A DNA stretch of 64,000 bases from Halovenus halobia (lineage in GTDB: Archaea; Halobacteriota; Halobacteria; Halobacteriales; Haloarculaceae), in the NCBI RefSeq assembly GCF_051414135.1, contig NZ_JBLKOA010000001.1, forward strand, positions 1,178,001 through 1,242,000, read 5' to 3'. Positions 52,597 to 59,933 of the stretch are shown here, one piece after another; position 1 is the first letter of the stretch; every line of letters starts with the position of its first letter. Both the position numbers and the translations under genes were made by a program. The notes below the pieces were generated by a model, which did not search any database, had not been told where the DNA came from, and was given only the letters and a program-made list of their open reading frames with translations.

Positions 52597-53834
52597 AGCG
52601 ACTGCGCGAAGGTCTTGAGTTCCGAGCGCTGGGTTTCGTTGGCCTGTGCGATCTGTGAGAGTTCCTCGGAGATACGGCTGGCCTTCCGAGAGGCTTCGTC
52701 TATCATCATCGCCAGTTCTTCGGCGCTCTCGGACTGCTCTTCGGTCGCGGTCTCGACCTCGTCCAGTGCCGTCGAGACGCTGGTGACGAGTTCCTCGATA
52801 TCGCTGAACGTCTCGAGGGCTTCCTTACTCGCTGCGAAGCCCTCGCTGGTCTCGTCTTCGAGTTCGTCGAGTTCTGCCGCGGCCTGCTCGGTCCCAGCCT
52901 GAATACTGTCGACCAGTTCCTCGATTTCGCCAGCCTGTGTCTTGCTTTCTTCGGCGAGATTTTTCACCTCGTCGGCGACGACAGCAAAGCCTTCACTGTC
53001 GCCACCGGCACGGGCAGCCTCAATGGAGGCATTCAGCGCAAGCATATTCGTCTGGTCGGCAATCTCGTTGATCACATCGACAATTTCGTCGATTTCGTCG
53101 GTCCGGTCCTGCAGCGTCCCGACCTGTTCACGCACCTGCGCGGCGTTGTCGTTGATGCGCTCCATCCGGTCGGTCATCTCCTCGGCGCGCTCGTAGCCCT
53201 CCTGGGTCAGTTCCTGCGCGCGGTCGCTCTGCTCGTTGACCTCCTGTGTGGTGGCTGCGATTTCCTCTGTGGCGGCGTTAATATCGCTAATCTCGCTCGC
53301 GATGTTGTCGGTGTTTTCGGCCTGCTGTTCGACCAGCGTCTCTATCTCGAAGGAACTCTCTTCGATGTCGGTCGCGCGGTCAATCAACTGCTCGACCGAT
53401 GTGCGGGCGTCAGCCACCGTCACGCCGCCGTCGAGTCGTGGAGCGAGCGCGGCCGTGTCTGTCGAGACGACGCGGGCCAGTGCGGCCTTGGCACCCGCTG
53501 GCGGTTCCTGTGCGAGCGTGTGCTGGCCGGACAGCAGCGCGGCCTGCACTGTCGAGATAGCGGTAAACAGGTCCGTCGTTGCCACATCTCTGTCACGGAC
53601 GAGCGCAGTGAGCTTGTCGTAGGCTGCCTCGCCGTTCGGCAGTGTGTTCGTGAAATACTCGGTGGTGCAGGTCTTGAGTCCGTCAGACTGGCTGCTCAGC
53701 TTGTCGGCGACGAGGGCCTCGGTATCGGTCCGAGAGGCCGGCAGCAACGTCTCAGCCACCAATCTGAGTCGGTCTTGTTCGGTTTCGAACTCACTGACTT
53801 CTTCCGGGTCGATTTCGTTGCCGGGCGCACTCAT
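52593..53834 (-). CDS. Soluble methyl-accepting chemotaxis transducer
   Basis: A 413-residue transducer without membrane helices. Residues about 1-150 are a helical N-terminal sensor (LRLVAETLLPASRTDTEALV, TCTTEYFTNTLPNGEAAYDK); residues about 155-413 are the coiled-coil signalling domain, with the hairpin tip IADQTNMLALNASIEAARAG and methylation-helix Glu-rich repeats. HemAT-type transducers also have soluble N-terminal sensors, but I do not see a clear globin proximal His. It signals through CheA/CheW elsewhere. Confidence 0.9.
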   Translation of the reverse strand: MSAPGNEIDPEEVSEFETEQDRLRLVAETLLPASRTDTEALVADKLSSQSDGLKTCTTEYFTNTLPNGEAAYDKLTALVRDRDVATTDLFTAISTVQAALLSGQHTLAQEPPAGAKAALARVVSTDTAALAPRLDGGVTVADARTSVEQLIDRATDIEESSFEIETLVEQQAENTDNIASEISDINAATEEIAATTQEVNEQSDRAQELTQEGYERAEEMTDRMERINDNAAQVREQVGTLQDRTDEIDEIVDVINEIADQTNMLALNASIEAARAGGDSEGFAVVADEVKNLAEESKTQAGEIEELVDSIQAGTEQAAAELDELEDETSEGFAASKEALETFSDIEELVTSVSTALDEVETATEEQSESAEELAMMIDEASRKASRISEELSQIAQANETQRSELKTFAQSL

Positions 53835-53887
53835 TGGTTACTAGTTTACGTGGACGACAAATAACGATTCGCGTCATCGCCGACCCG

Positions 53888-54829
53888 CTACTGCGCTGGC
53901 TCCTGTTCCGTGGCTGTGGTCACAATCCCTGCGAGGACGACAGCCCCACCGGCGACGGTGACGAGTGTCGGCGTCTCGGCGAGTATCAGTGCCGCGAGCA
54001 CCGTCGAGCCGACAGGCTCGCCCAACAGCGAGACGGAGACGACGCTCGATTCGAGGTGGCCGAGTGCCCAGTTGATGACTGTGTGGCCGAGCAGTCCGGG
54101 ACCGACCGCGAGGCCGAGAAACACAAGCCACTCCTGTTCGCCGTAGCCTGTCAGCGCGTGGCCCTGTGCGACCACAAGCGCCAGCAGGCCGACCGTACAG
54201 ACACTGTAGACGATTACGACGTAGGGAATCAGCGCCAGCCGTTGCCTGAGCGAGCGCCCAGCGAGGACGTACACAGCAGCCATGATTGCCCCGGTCACTG
54301 CGAGGCTGTTGCCCAGCAGCGGGTCTGAACCGACCGCTCCACTGAAGAGGTCGCCAACTGACATCGTGACAATCCCAGCGACGGCAACGAGAATCCCAAC
54401 CGCAGTCCGTCGCGTCACTCGCTCGGAGAGCACCGCCCACGCCCCGATTGCGACGAAGATGGGCTGGGACTGGACGAGTGTCACGCTCGCGGCCACGCTT
54501 GTCCAGGACAAACTCTCGAACCACGCGGCGAAATGCACTGCAAGCGCAAGCCCGGAACAACACGCAAAGAGTACGTCTCGTCGACCTATTGCCCGGAACT
54601 GCTCGCGGTACCGCAGGACTGCAATCGGCAACAGTGGCAGCGTGGTGAACAGCACGCGGTAGGCGGCTGCAACCGAGGAGGGCGCAGAACTCAGCCGAAC
54701 CAGTATCGCGCCGGTGCTGATTGCCGGAATTGCGACCGCCAGTGCCAGATACGGCGCGAGACCCTTACCAGCCCGCACGCTGGCGGCAACCTCACGGGGC
54801 GACAGGGTGGTCGAGAGCAGACCCAGCAC
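53888..54829 (-). CDS. EamA/DMT-family transporter
   Basis: A 313-residue membrane protein with ten helices in two EamA repeats (for example IPAISTGAILVRLSSAPSSVAAAYRV, VTLVQSQPIFVAIGAWAVLSERV, WALGHLESSVVSVSLLGEPVG). GTG 54829 is chosen because a longer start would overlap the thiamine-binding gene. DMT proteins export small metabolites such as amino acids. Here it lies between the MCP-type transducer and the MTH1187-type gene. Confidence 0.85.
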   Translation of the reverse strand: MLGLLSTTLSPREVAASVRAGKGLAPYLALAVAIPAISTGAILVRLSSAPSSVAAAYRVLFTTLPLLPIAVLRYREQFRAIGRRDVLFACCSGLALAVHFAAWFESLSWTSVAASVTLVQSQPIFVAIGAWAVLSERVTRRTAVGILVAVAGIVTMSVGDLFSGAVGSDPLLGNSLAVTGAIMAAVYVLAGRSLRQRLALIPYVVIVYSVCTVGLLALVVAQGHALTGYGEQEWLVFLGLAVGPGLLGHTVINWALGHLESSVVSVSLLGEPVGSTVLAALILAETPTLVTVAGGAVVLAGIVTTATEQEPAQ

Positions 54830-54854
54830 GGTCAGACGCTGGCGAGGGAACGTA

Positions 54855-55178
54855 TTATCGGTTGCGCTCCCCACCAGAGCGCGCCTCGCGGCCGAGATGC
54901 TGTTCGACCTTCTCGACTTTCTCACTCGCAGCCTGCTCGACCGTGCGCTTGTCGTCGATTTTCAGAAACGTCCCGACTCGCTCGGCGTCGACGGCGTCGT
55001 GTGCGGCGGCCGCGGCCGCGAACAATTCTTCGACATTCTGGGCCTCGAGAATCGTCCCCATCGGCGTCGTCTCGTATTCAACCTCGAACGCGTCCAGCGC
55101 GTCGACCGCCTTCGCTATTTCTGGCGCCATGCTTCCTTCAACTTTCGGTGAGACACTCAGGAATGCGGTTGCTGTCAT
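54855..55178 (-). CDS. MTH1187-family thiamine-binding protein
   Basis: A 107-residue ferredoxin-like protein of the MTH1187/YkoF type, which binds thiamine or its phosphates. MTATAFLSVSPKVEGSMAPE start, YETTPMGTILEAQNVEE (strand 2-helix pattern) and IDDKRTVEQAASEKVEKVEQ fit the family. It adds to the thi gene set at 22-27 kb. The DMT transporter just downstream might move a thiamine precursor, but that is only a suggestion from adjacency. Confidence 0.86.
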   Translation of the reverse strand: MTATAFLSVSPKVEGSMAPEIAKAVDALDAFEVEYETTPMGTILEAQNVEELFAAAAAAHDAVDAERVGTFLKIDDKRTVEQAASEKVEKVEQHLGREARSGGERNR

Positions 55179-55415
55179 ACTCTCACGTACGCCCGGCCCC
55201 CACTAAATCCCCTGCGAGTGCGCTGGCGCCGGTCCAACAGTGGGGTCGTATAAAACAGCTAACGCGTCGATTCAGTTCATCTTCGAGGCGTTCTGTCGCT
55301 CTCTGATAATCTGTGCAATCTCTCACGCGTCTCTGTGATCTGTGACAGTAAAATATCCAATCTTCGAGTGGGAGTAACACCCAACATTATTATGTTTGGA
55401 CAAAAATCGTGGGTT

Positions 55416-55889
55416 ATGTCTCGGACACAATATGTTCCATCTGAAAAAGACATGGAAAAGAAGGTAGATGAATTTGTCACACGAGGATACAAAATCAAAC
55501 AACAAGGGCGGCGGTCTACCCGTCTTAAGGAAAAAGATTTGGGGGAGGCTCCAGTACATGGGTTCCTGTTCTTATTCGCGTTAATTGGGTCTGCAATTCT
55601 CCTCGGTGAAGCGAATGCTCCAAGCGGCTCAGCATTTGTTATTGCCATTATAGCCAATCTAATTTATGCTACATATTCCTGGTCAAGCGCAGAAGAAGTT
55701 ATCATAAAAGTAGAAAAACAATCCTCGGGCCAAAATCCGGGGACAAATAGGAAGCAGACTCAATCGCAACAGTCCACAAACCAGTCAGAGGAGACCCATC
55801 ATCAAGCAAGTCAGCAGAACGTTTCCAGCAATGATGTCGGACAACAGTCGCACCGAGAAGGGGCCAAACAGACCTCAAGCAAAGAGTGA
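55416..55889 (+). CDS. Small two-helix membrane protein, paralogue 1 (AT-rich island)
   Basis: A 157-residue protein in low-GC DNA. Domain order: cytoplasmic N-terminal 45 residues (SEKDMEKKVDEFVTRGYKIK, then STRLKEKDLGEAPVHG), two hydrophobic helices (about 49-66 and 73-91), a short strand EEVIIKVEK, then a Gln/Ser-rich tail to 157. The N-terminal and helix region is related to the proteins at 57167 and 57667, sharing DxFxTxGYxxK and KEK. ATG 55416 fits the paralogues. Base and codon use differ strongly from neighbours outside the island. Confidence 0.75.
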   Translation: MSRTQYVPSEKDMEKKVDEFVTRGYKIKQQGRRSTRLKEKDLGEAPVHGFLFLFALIGSAILLGEANAPSGSAFVIAIIANLIYATYSWSSAEEVIIKVEKQSSGQNPGTNRKQTQSQQSTNQSEETHHQASQQNVSSNDVGQQSHREGAKQTSSKE

Positions 55890-55991
55890 TGACCAAATTA
55901 GCACTAATTTGCGTTATCTCTGGCTGAACGGTATAGTAACAGACACTCTATTCACTCATTCTCGTAATAGAGCGGGGCCACAGCAAGAGGG

Positions 55992-57038
55992 TCACACAGT
56001 GGGGAGAAACGCTCTTGCAAACATCCTCGTCAGAAACTTCATAATCCGGTGACGGAAGAGTGTGAGGATTATTAGCCCCGTCGTCACAATGACAGTAAGA
56101 AAGCTGTAAACCAGAGCAACAGAGGACGCTGTGGGTTGATAAAGAAATGCAAATACGATCGCTGAAAGGACAGCAAAGGTATTGTTAAAAAAGTGAATCC
56201 ACATTGAGAACATCGGCGCAATCCAGCGAAGTGTCGTCTCGCCATCTGCCTCCCAGACTGTATAGACTGTGATAGAAAGTACAGTTGTCGTTGCGTGGAA
56301 TAGTGTTCGGAAGAGATAGAGCGAATCGGGTTCGGTGGGGTATGTAGTCGCGTGCTCAATTAAGCCAAATAATGCACCAACAACAACTGCAACGCCAATC
56401 CGCGCAGTTAGTGAGCGATCAAATAACGTGCTGCCAACCAACAGTGCAATGCCGAACTTCAAGAGTTCTTCAAATATTGGAGCAATAACAATTACTCGTT
56501 GAATTGAAAATCCAACAAATAAGACGGCCCAGAGCCCAAAAAAAGCACACCCAAATCCGAAAAATGGTGGTGATAACGGGGCGGTTCGAATTTCCCTCGG
56601 ACGATCATATGGCTGAAGGGATTGAGGACGAATACTTCCGAGCAGAAGTAATACAGCAGCAACTGCCAAGATTATTCCACTCCACCACTCCGGCAAAAAC
56701 TCAGTGGGGAAATCTTGTGGGTTCTCAGCGTATATGAGTATTCGAAATTTCGCCAAAGAAACAGTGGTCACAAACTTCTTCGCCGTGACCGCAGTTATCC
56801 CAATCACAACAGCCACAGACAGAACACTAAACAGACGCCGATACACACTCTCTGTGACTGAATGAGAGACAATGATATACCGAAAAACGACCCACGACGC
56901 GATCATGAGTAGTACTGGGGCGATAAATTGCAATCCAATGAGTCCAGTTTGAAGCGCGAAAATACTACATAATACAAAAATCGAAACTAACAGAGAAGAC
57001 AGTTGTAGTAGTGCTGTAATGAAACGAGACTGGATCAT
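55992..57038 (-). CDS. PrsW-like intramembrane glutamic protease
   Basis: A 348-residue polytopic membrane protein in low-GC DNA. Near residues 187-197, APIFEELLKFG carries a Glu-Glu pair and Lys194 as in PrsW; FGLIEHATT (Glu228, His229), LFHATTTVLS (His248) and SMWIHFFNNT (His282, Asn285-286) follow at the usual spacings. These are the active-site residues of PrsW/CPBP-related intramembrane proteases. Nine or ten helices. It is flanked by the paralogues at 55416, 57167 and 57667. PrsW proteases release anti-sigma or other membrane regulators, so the paralogues are candidate substrates. Confidence 0.8.
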   Translation of the reverse strand: MIQSRFITALLQLSSLLVSIFVLCSIFALQTGLIGLQFIAPVLLMIASWVVFRYIIVSHSVTESVYRRLFSVLSVAVVIGITAVTAKKFVTTVSLAKFRILIYAENPQDFPTEFLPEWWSGIILAVAAVLLLLGSIRPQSLQPYDRPREIRTAPLSPPFFGFGCAFFGLWAVLFVGFSIQRVIVIAPIFEELLKFGIALLVGSTLFDRSLTARIGVAVVVGALFGLIEHATTYPTEPDSLYLFRTLFHATTTVLSITVYTVWEADGETTLRWIAPMFSMWIHFFNNTFAVLSAIVFAFLYQPTASSVALVYSFLTVIVTTGLIILTLFRHRIMKFLTRMFARAFLPTV

Positions 57039-57166
57039 TATCTTTGAGACATCTGTCTAAACAAGCGCCTCTCTCCCTTATAATGGATTCTGAAAAAGGT
57101 GCTATTTTTCATCGATATCTTCTGGGTCCGATTAGTTTTTCAAAGTTTCAATCATTTGCTCTTGAT

Positions 57167-57607
57167 CTAATCATTAGCTTCTCCCTCTGGCAACCACTCA
57201 GATTCATCAGAACCCGTTTGGTCTGAACTCTTTGACGGGTGATGAGAGGTTCTCTCCTGTCGATCCGTACTTGAACGACCATGCGTTACAGATGTTCCAG
57301 TAGTAGAGCCGCCAGCGGTCTCTGAATCAAACGGAGCAGTGCTTTCATTGGGTTCATTTATAATCCGGATGTGAACTTCCTCAGCAGTAGCACGTTTGTA
57401 GATCGCGTACAATGCATTTGATAACCCAAATGTCCACCAAGCTGTCAAAGCTAGCAAAAATAGGTGGATACCCGAGTCGCCCCAGTCTTTTTCTTTTACC
57501 CAAGCCCCAGTTTCGCCCTGCGACTTCAGGACATAGCCGCGCGTAATAAAATCATCAATCAGCCGTTCTAATTCCTGCTGATTTTCAACACGTCGGACTC
57601 GGTTCAT
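57167..57607 (-). CDS. Small two-helix membrane protein, paralogue 2 (AT-rich island)
   Basis: A 146-residue protein: cytoplasmic head (MNRVRRVENQQELERLIDDF, ITRGYVLKSQGETGAWVKEK), two helices (HLFLLALTAWWTFGLSNALY region), strand AEEVHIRIINE, then a Ser/Thr-rich tail (ending GSDESEWLPEGEAND). It is close to paralogue 3 across the first 85 residues and less so to paralogue 1. It lies downstream of paralogue 3 on the same strand (59-base gap), so they may be co-transcribed. Confidence 0.75.
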   Translation of the reverse strand: MNRVRRVENQQELERLIDDFITRGYVLKSQGETGAWVKEKDWGDSGIHLFLLALTAWWTFGLSNALYAIYKRATAEEVHIRIINEPNESTAPFDSETAGGSTTGTSVTHGRSSTDRQERTSHHPSKSSDQTGSDESEWLPEGEAND

Positions 57608-57666
57608 AAAACTAACTATGTGCTACATCCACATACGTGTGTGCTAAATTAAGTCTGCGGAACAGC

Positions 57667-57924
57667 TTAGGTATCTTCGACCTTGATCTGAACTTCATCA
57701 CCGGTGAAATACTTGTAAGCCGCATACAAGGCGTTAGCGATACCAAGAGTCCACCACCCGAAAAGAACAAGAATAATTAGGTGGGCACCACCGCTGCCAT
57801 AGCTTTTCTCTTTCATCATTGTGCTGTGCTCACCACGAGACTTCACCTTGTACCCTTGGGTAATGAAATCATCAATCACTTTTTCCATTTCTTTCTGATC
57901 GTCAACACGTCTAATACGTGCCAT
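57667..57924 (-). CDS. Small two-helix membrane protein, paralogue 3 (AT-rich island)
   Basis: An 85-residue minimal version: MARIRRVDDQKEMEKVIDDF, ITQGYKVKSRGEHSTMMKEK, two helices (LIILVLFGWWTLGIANALYA), and the terminal TGDEVQIKVEDT. It has no tail. ATG 57924 (MARIRRVDD) is preferred to one nine bases upstream. A TATA-like TTTTATAATAAG is visible on the minus strand at about 57946-57957, for a nearly leaderless transcript. Confidence 0.75.
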   Translation of the reverse strand: MARIRRVDDQKEMEKVIDDFITQGYKVKSRGEHSTMMKEKSYGSGGAHLIILVLFGWWTLGIANALYAAYKYFTGDEVQIKVEDT

Positions 57925-58330
57925 AGTCAGCATTATTCTGCGACTTATTATAAAAGTTTAGTTGCAAGATCGATATTATCCGGTTTAATCGTTTAGATGA
58001 ACTAGAATGAATGCAACTCGAGACCGCCACACTGTCCAGCACTGACGCCTACTGTGGTGGATCTGTCTGTCTCTGTTGCAATTGTTGCTGACTCTCTTAG
58101 AAGCATCAACTCAATCACGTAGCCTAGGAATTTTCTCAATTTCTCGTGTTCGCGTTCGATCTTTTCTCACCGAATGCTGTCCTGAGTCTATCCTCGAACA
58201 TGTTTGAGGCCGCAACGAATATCGAACAACGAAAAACGCAATTTAGGAAGCAAATAATCTGTTTTCAGAAACCAAAATATATTTTCTATACGGGTAGATT
58301 TATACCCTTGGCGAGAGAATTATGAACTGT
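57925..58330. other. AT-rich intergenic region with a palindrome, upstream of dps
   Basis: 406 bases between the island and dps, with no coding frame I can support. It contains an 18-base near-palindrome CCTCGAACATGTTTGAGG (58192-58209, one mismatched pair) and, next to dps, GGGTA/TACCC (58292-58307). Left part 57925-57960 holds the paralogue-3 promoter. It may mark the right edge of the island. Confidence 0.5.
58292..58307. promoter_or_regulatory. Inverted repeat overlapping the dps TATA box
   Basis: GGGTA (58292-58296), GATTTA, TACCC (58303-58307) form a five-base inverted repeat whose centre includes the TATA-like TTTATA (58299-58304), 27-32 bases upstream of the ATG at 58331. The overlap with the TATA box suggests a repressor site for dps, likely responsive to iron or peroxide. 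Confidence 0.5.
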
Positions 58331-58879
58331 ATGAGCACCCAAAAAGAAGCGATGCGAGAGTTCGGTACCGTCGAAGAAAACGACCTGCGGCTCGACACAG
58401 ACAAATCCGAGCAGATCATCGACGCGCTGAACACAGACCTCGCGGCCACGTTCACACTCTACCACCAGCTCCGCAAACACCACTGGAACGTCGAAGGTGC
58501 GGAGTTCCGTGACCTGCACATCTTCCTCGGCGAGGCCGCCGAGCGCGCCGAACAGACAGCCGACGAAATCGCCGAGCGCGCCCAGGCCCTCGGTGGGACG
58601 CCGGTTGCCGGCCTCAGCCAGATTCAGGAGCACTCCCCGGTCGAACCCGAGGACGACGACATCTACGACATCCGCACCTCCCTCGAACACGACATCGAAA
58701 TCTACGGCGACATCATCGAATCCCTCCGTGACCACGTCGAACTCGCGACCAACCTCGGCGACCACGCGACGGCGGAGATTCTCCGACAGATCCTCGTCGA
58801 AGTCGAAGAAGACGCCCACCACCTCGAACACTACCTCGGTGACGACACGCTGGTCACCGAGTCGACGATGCACAACTAA
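58331..58879 (+). CDS. dps: Dps-family DNA-protecting ferritin
   Basis: A 182-residue Dps, a 12-subunit ferritin that stores iron and consumes peroxide. The ferroxidase region is visible: KHHWNVEGAEFRDLH (49-63) and the AAERAEQTADEIAERAQALGG helix. It starts MSTQKEAMREFG and closely resembles DpsA of Halobacterium, which supports ATG 58331 over 58322. The C-terminus ends HLEHYLGDDTLVTESTMHN. Expression is probably iron/oxidative-stress dependent through the inverted repeat on the TATA box. Confidence 0.93.
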   Translation: MSTQKEAMREFGTVEENDLRLDTDKSEQIIDALNTDLAATFTLYHQLRKHHWNVEGAEFRDLHIFLGEAAERAEQTADEIAERAQALGGTPVAGLSQIQEHSPVEPEDDDIYDIRTSLEHDIEIYGDIIESLRDHVELATNLGDHATAEILRQILVEVEEDAHHLEHYLGDDTLVTESTMHN

Positions 58880-58982
58880 TCGGGTGCACCCACCTCGCGT
58901 GGCTGCAAGCACAGTGCCGTAACTTCTTATTCTTACTCGAACCGCAAAGAGACCGCTCAGAACACAGCCGACAGCACTGCTG

Positions 58983-59144
58983 TTATCGGGAGAGTTCGAC
59001 AGTATAGTCGGTCGCAATCCAGCCGTCGGTGTTGTCTGCTTCGACGAACACGACTCGGTCCGGGCAACTCGTGTGTGCTGTCACGTCGCAGTCGGCACAG
59101 AGCTCCGGGGACTGCTCCGCGTCTCTCTCGTAGTTAGCTTCCAT
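58983..59144 (-). CDS. Small Cys-rich protein (iron-box-regulated candidate)
   Basis: A 53-residue gene: ATG at 59142-59144, TAA at 58983-58985. The sequence begins MEANYERDAEQSPELCADCD and continues VTAHTSCPDRVVFVEADN then TDGWIATDYTVELSR. The Cys-x2-Cys pair (ELCADCD) and a third Cys (TSCPDR) could bind zinc or iron. It faces a TTAGGCA...TGCCTAA inverted repeat, suggesting DtxR-type control. Neighbours: dps convergent, coiled-coil gene divergent. It is too short for default gene callers. Confidence 0.65.
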   Translation of the reverse strand: MEANYERDAEQSPELCADCDVTAHTSCPDRVVFVEADNTDGWIATDYTVELSR

Positions 59145-59153
59145 TACCAGGAC

Positions 59154-59193
59154 TTAGGCACCCCTAAAACTAAAAGGGTTTTGGCTTGCCTAA
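59154..59193. promoter_or_regulatory. Inverted repeat resembling a DtxR/IdeR-type iron box
   Basis: TTAGGCA (59154-59160) and TGCCTAA (59187-59193) are exact inverted copies 26 bases apart. Between them lies CCCTAAAACTAAAAGGG, itself nearly symmetric. TTAGG/CCTAA half-sites are the hallmark of DtxR-family iron regulators. The left arm is 10-16 bases before the 53-residue gene's ATG, where transcription would begin. Confidence 0.5.
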
Positions 59194-59282
59194 ACGATGG
59201 CCCTCAGTACCCGGACAGTATTTCGTACCAAATTCGGAAACAGCGGGGAGTGTTTTTGTAGCTCACAGTCGTATAGCCGCCA

Positions 59283-59900
59283 ATGAGTGACTCGGGAGAT
59301 GTCGACATCACGCGACTCCTGCGTGACCTCACGCGGGAACTGCAGGTGCTCAAGCGAGAACTCGAACGAGAGGAGACGGCAGAACTCTCGACACGCCAGC
59401 AGCTTTCGCAGTTCACCAGCGAGGTTGCGATTCCGGGATTGATTCTCCTGCTGGAGACGAACATCCGGGCGCTGAAACTGCTCCGACGGACGATTCGACT
59501 CGCCGAGGGGCGCGACCCACGCAGCCAGTCAGACTCCGGAGGCGAGGTCCGCCGGCGGGCCGACGAACTCGGCGCGGAAGCGCTCTCCCGTCTGGACGAT
59601 ACGCTTGCGCGGGTGCAGTCCTCGCTCGAAGAGGGCGGCGCGAACGACGAAGTGCAGCAGTTGCTGGATGAAGCACGGCAACTCCAGGAGACCGTAAGTC
59701 AGCAGCTTCAGGCAGACGAGCCAGCAAACGCTGACTTTGACGGCAGCCTTGACCCCGAGGACGAGGCCGATTCGGACGCTGTCACCGTGGATGTCGACGC
59801 TGAACTCCAGACGCTGAAGGAAAATCTCGACGATGAACCGGAAGACGACGCCAGCGACGACAACGACGACAACGACGACGCAGATGGCGAGAGTCGCTGA
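59283..59900 (+). CDS. Coiled-coil protein with acidic tail
   Basis: A 205-residue protein: residues about 8-45 are coiled coil (TRLLRDLTRELQVLKRELER), about 50-72 hydrophobic-amphipathic (VAIPGLILLLETNIRALKLL), and 100-140 helical (LDDTLARVQSSLEEGG). The C-terminal 60 residues are highly acidic, ending DDNDDNDDADGESR. No enzymatic motif. It precedes nurA by 33 bases and is probably co-transcribed. I know haloarchaeal relatives of this look but no function. Confidence 0.7.
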   Translation: MSDSGDVDITRLLRDLTRELQVLKRELEREETAELSTRQQLSQFTSEVAIPGLILLLETNIRALKLLRRTIRLAEGRDPRSQSDSGGEVRRRADELGAEALSRLDDTLARVQSSLEEGGANDEVQQLLDEARQLQETVSQQLQADEPANADFDGSLDPEDEADSDAVTVDVDAELQTLKENLDDEPEDDASDDNDDNDDADGESR

Positions 59901-59933
59901 TACTCTTTTATCCGTGGCCGCACAACGGCGGGT

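Noticed and set aside
55180..58330. Integrated element with attachment sites or integrase
   Set aside because: I looked for direct repeats at both edges, a tRNA end and an integrase or transposase and saw none, so I call it an AT-rich island only.
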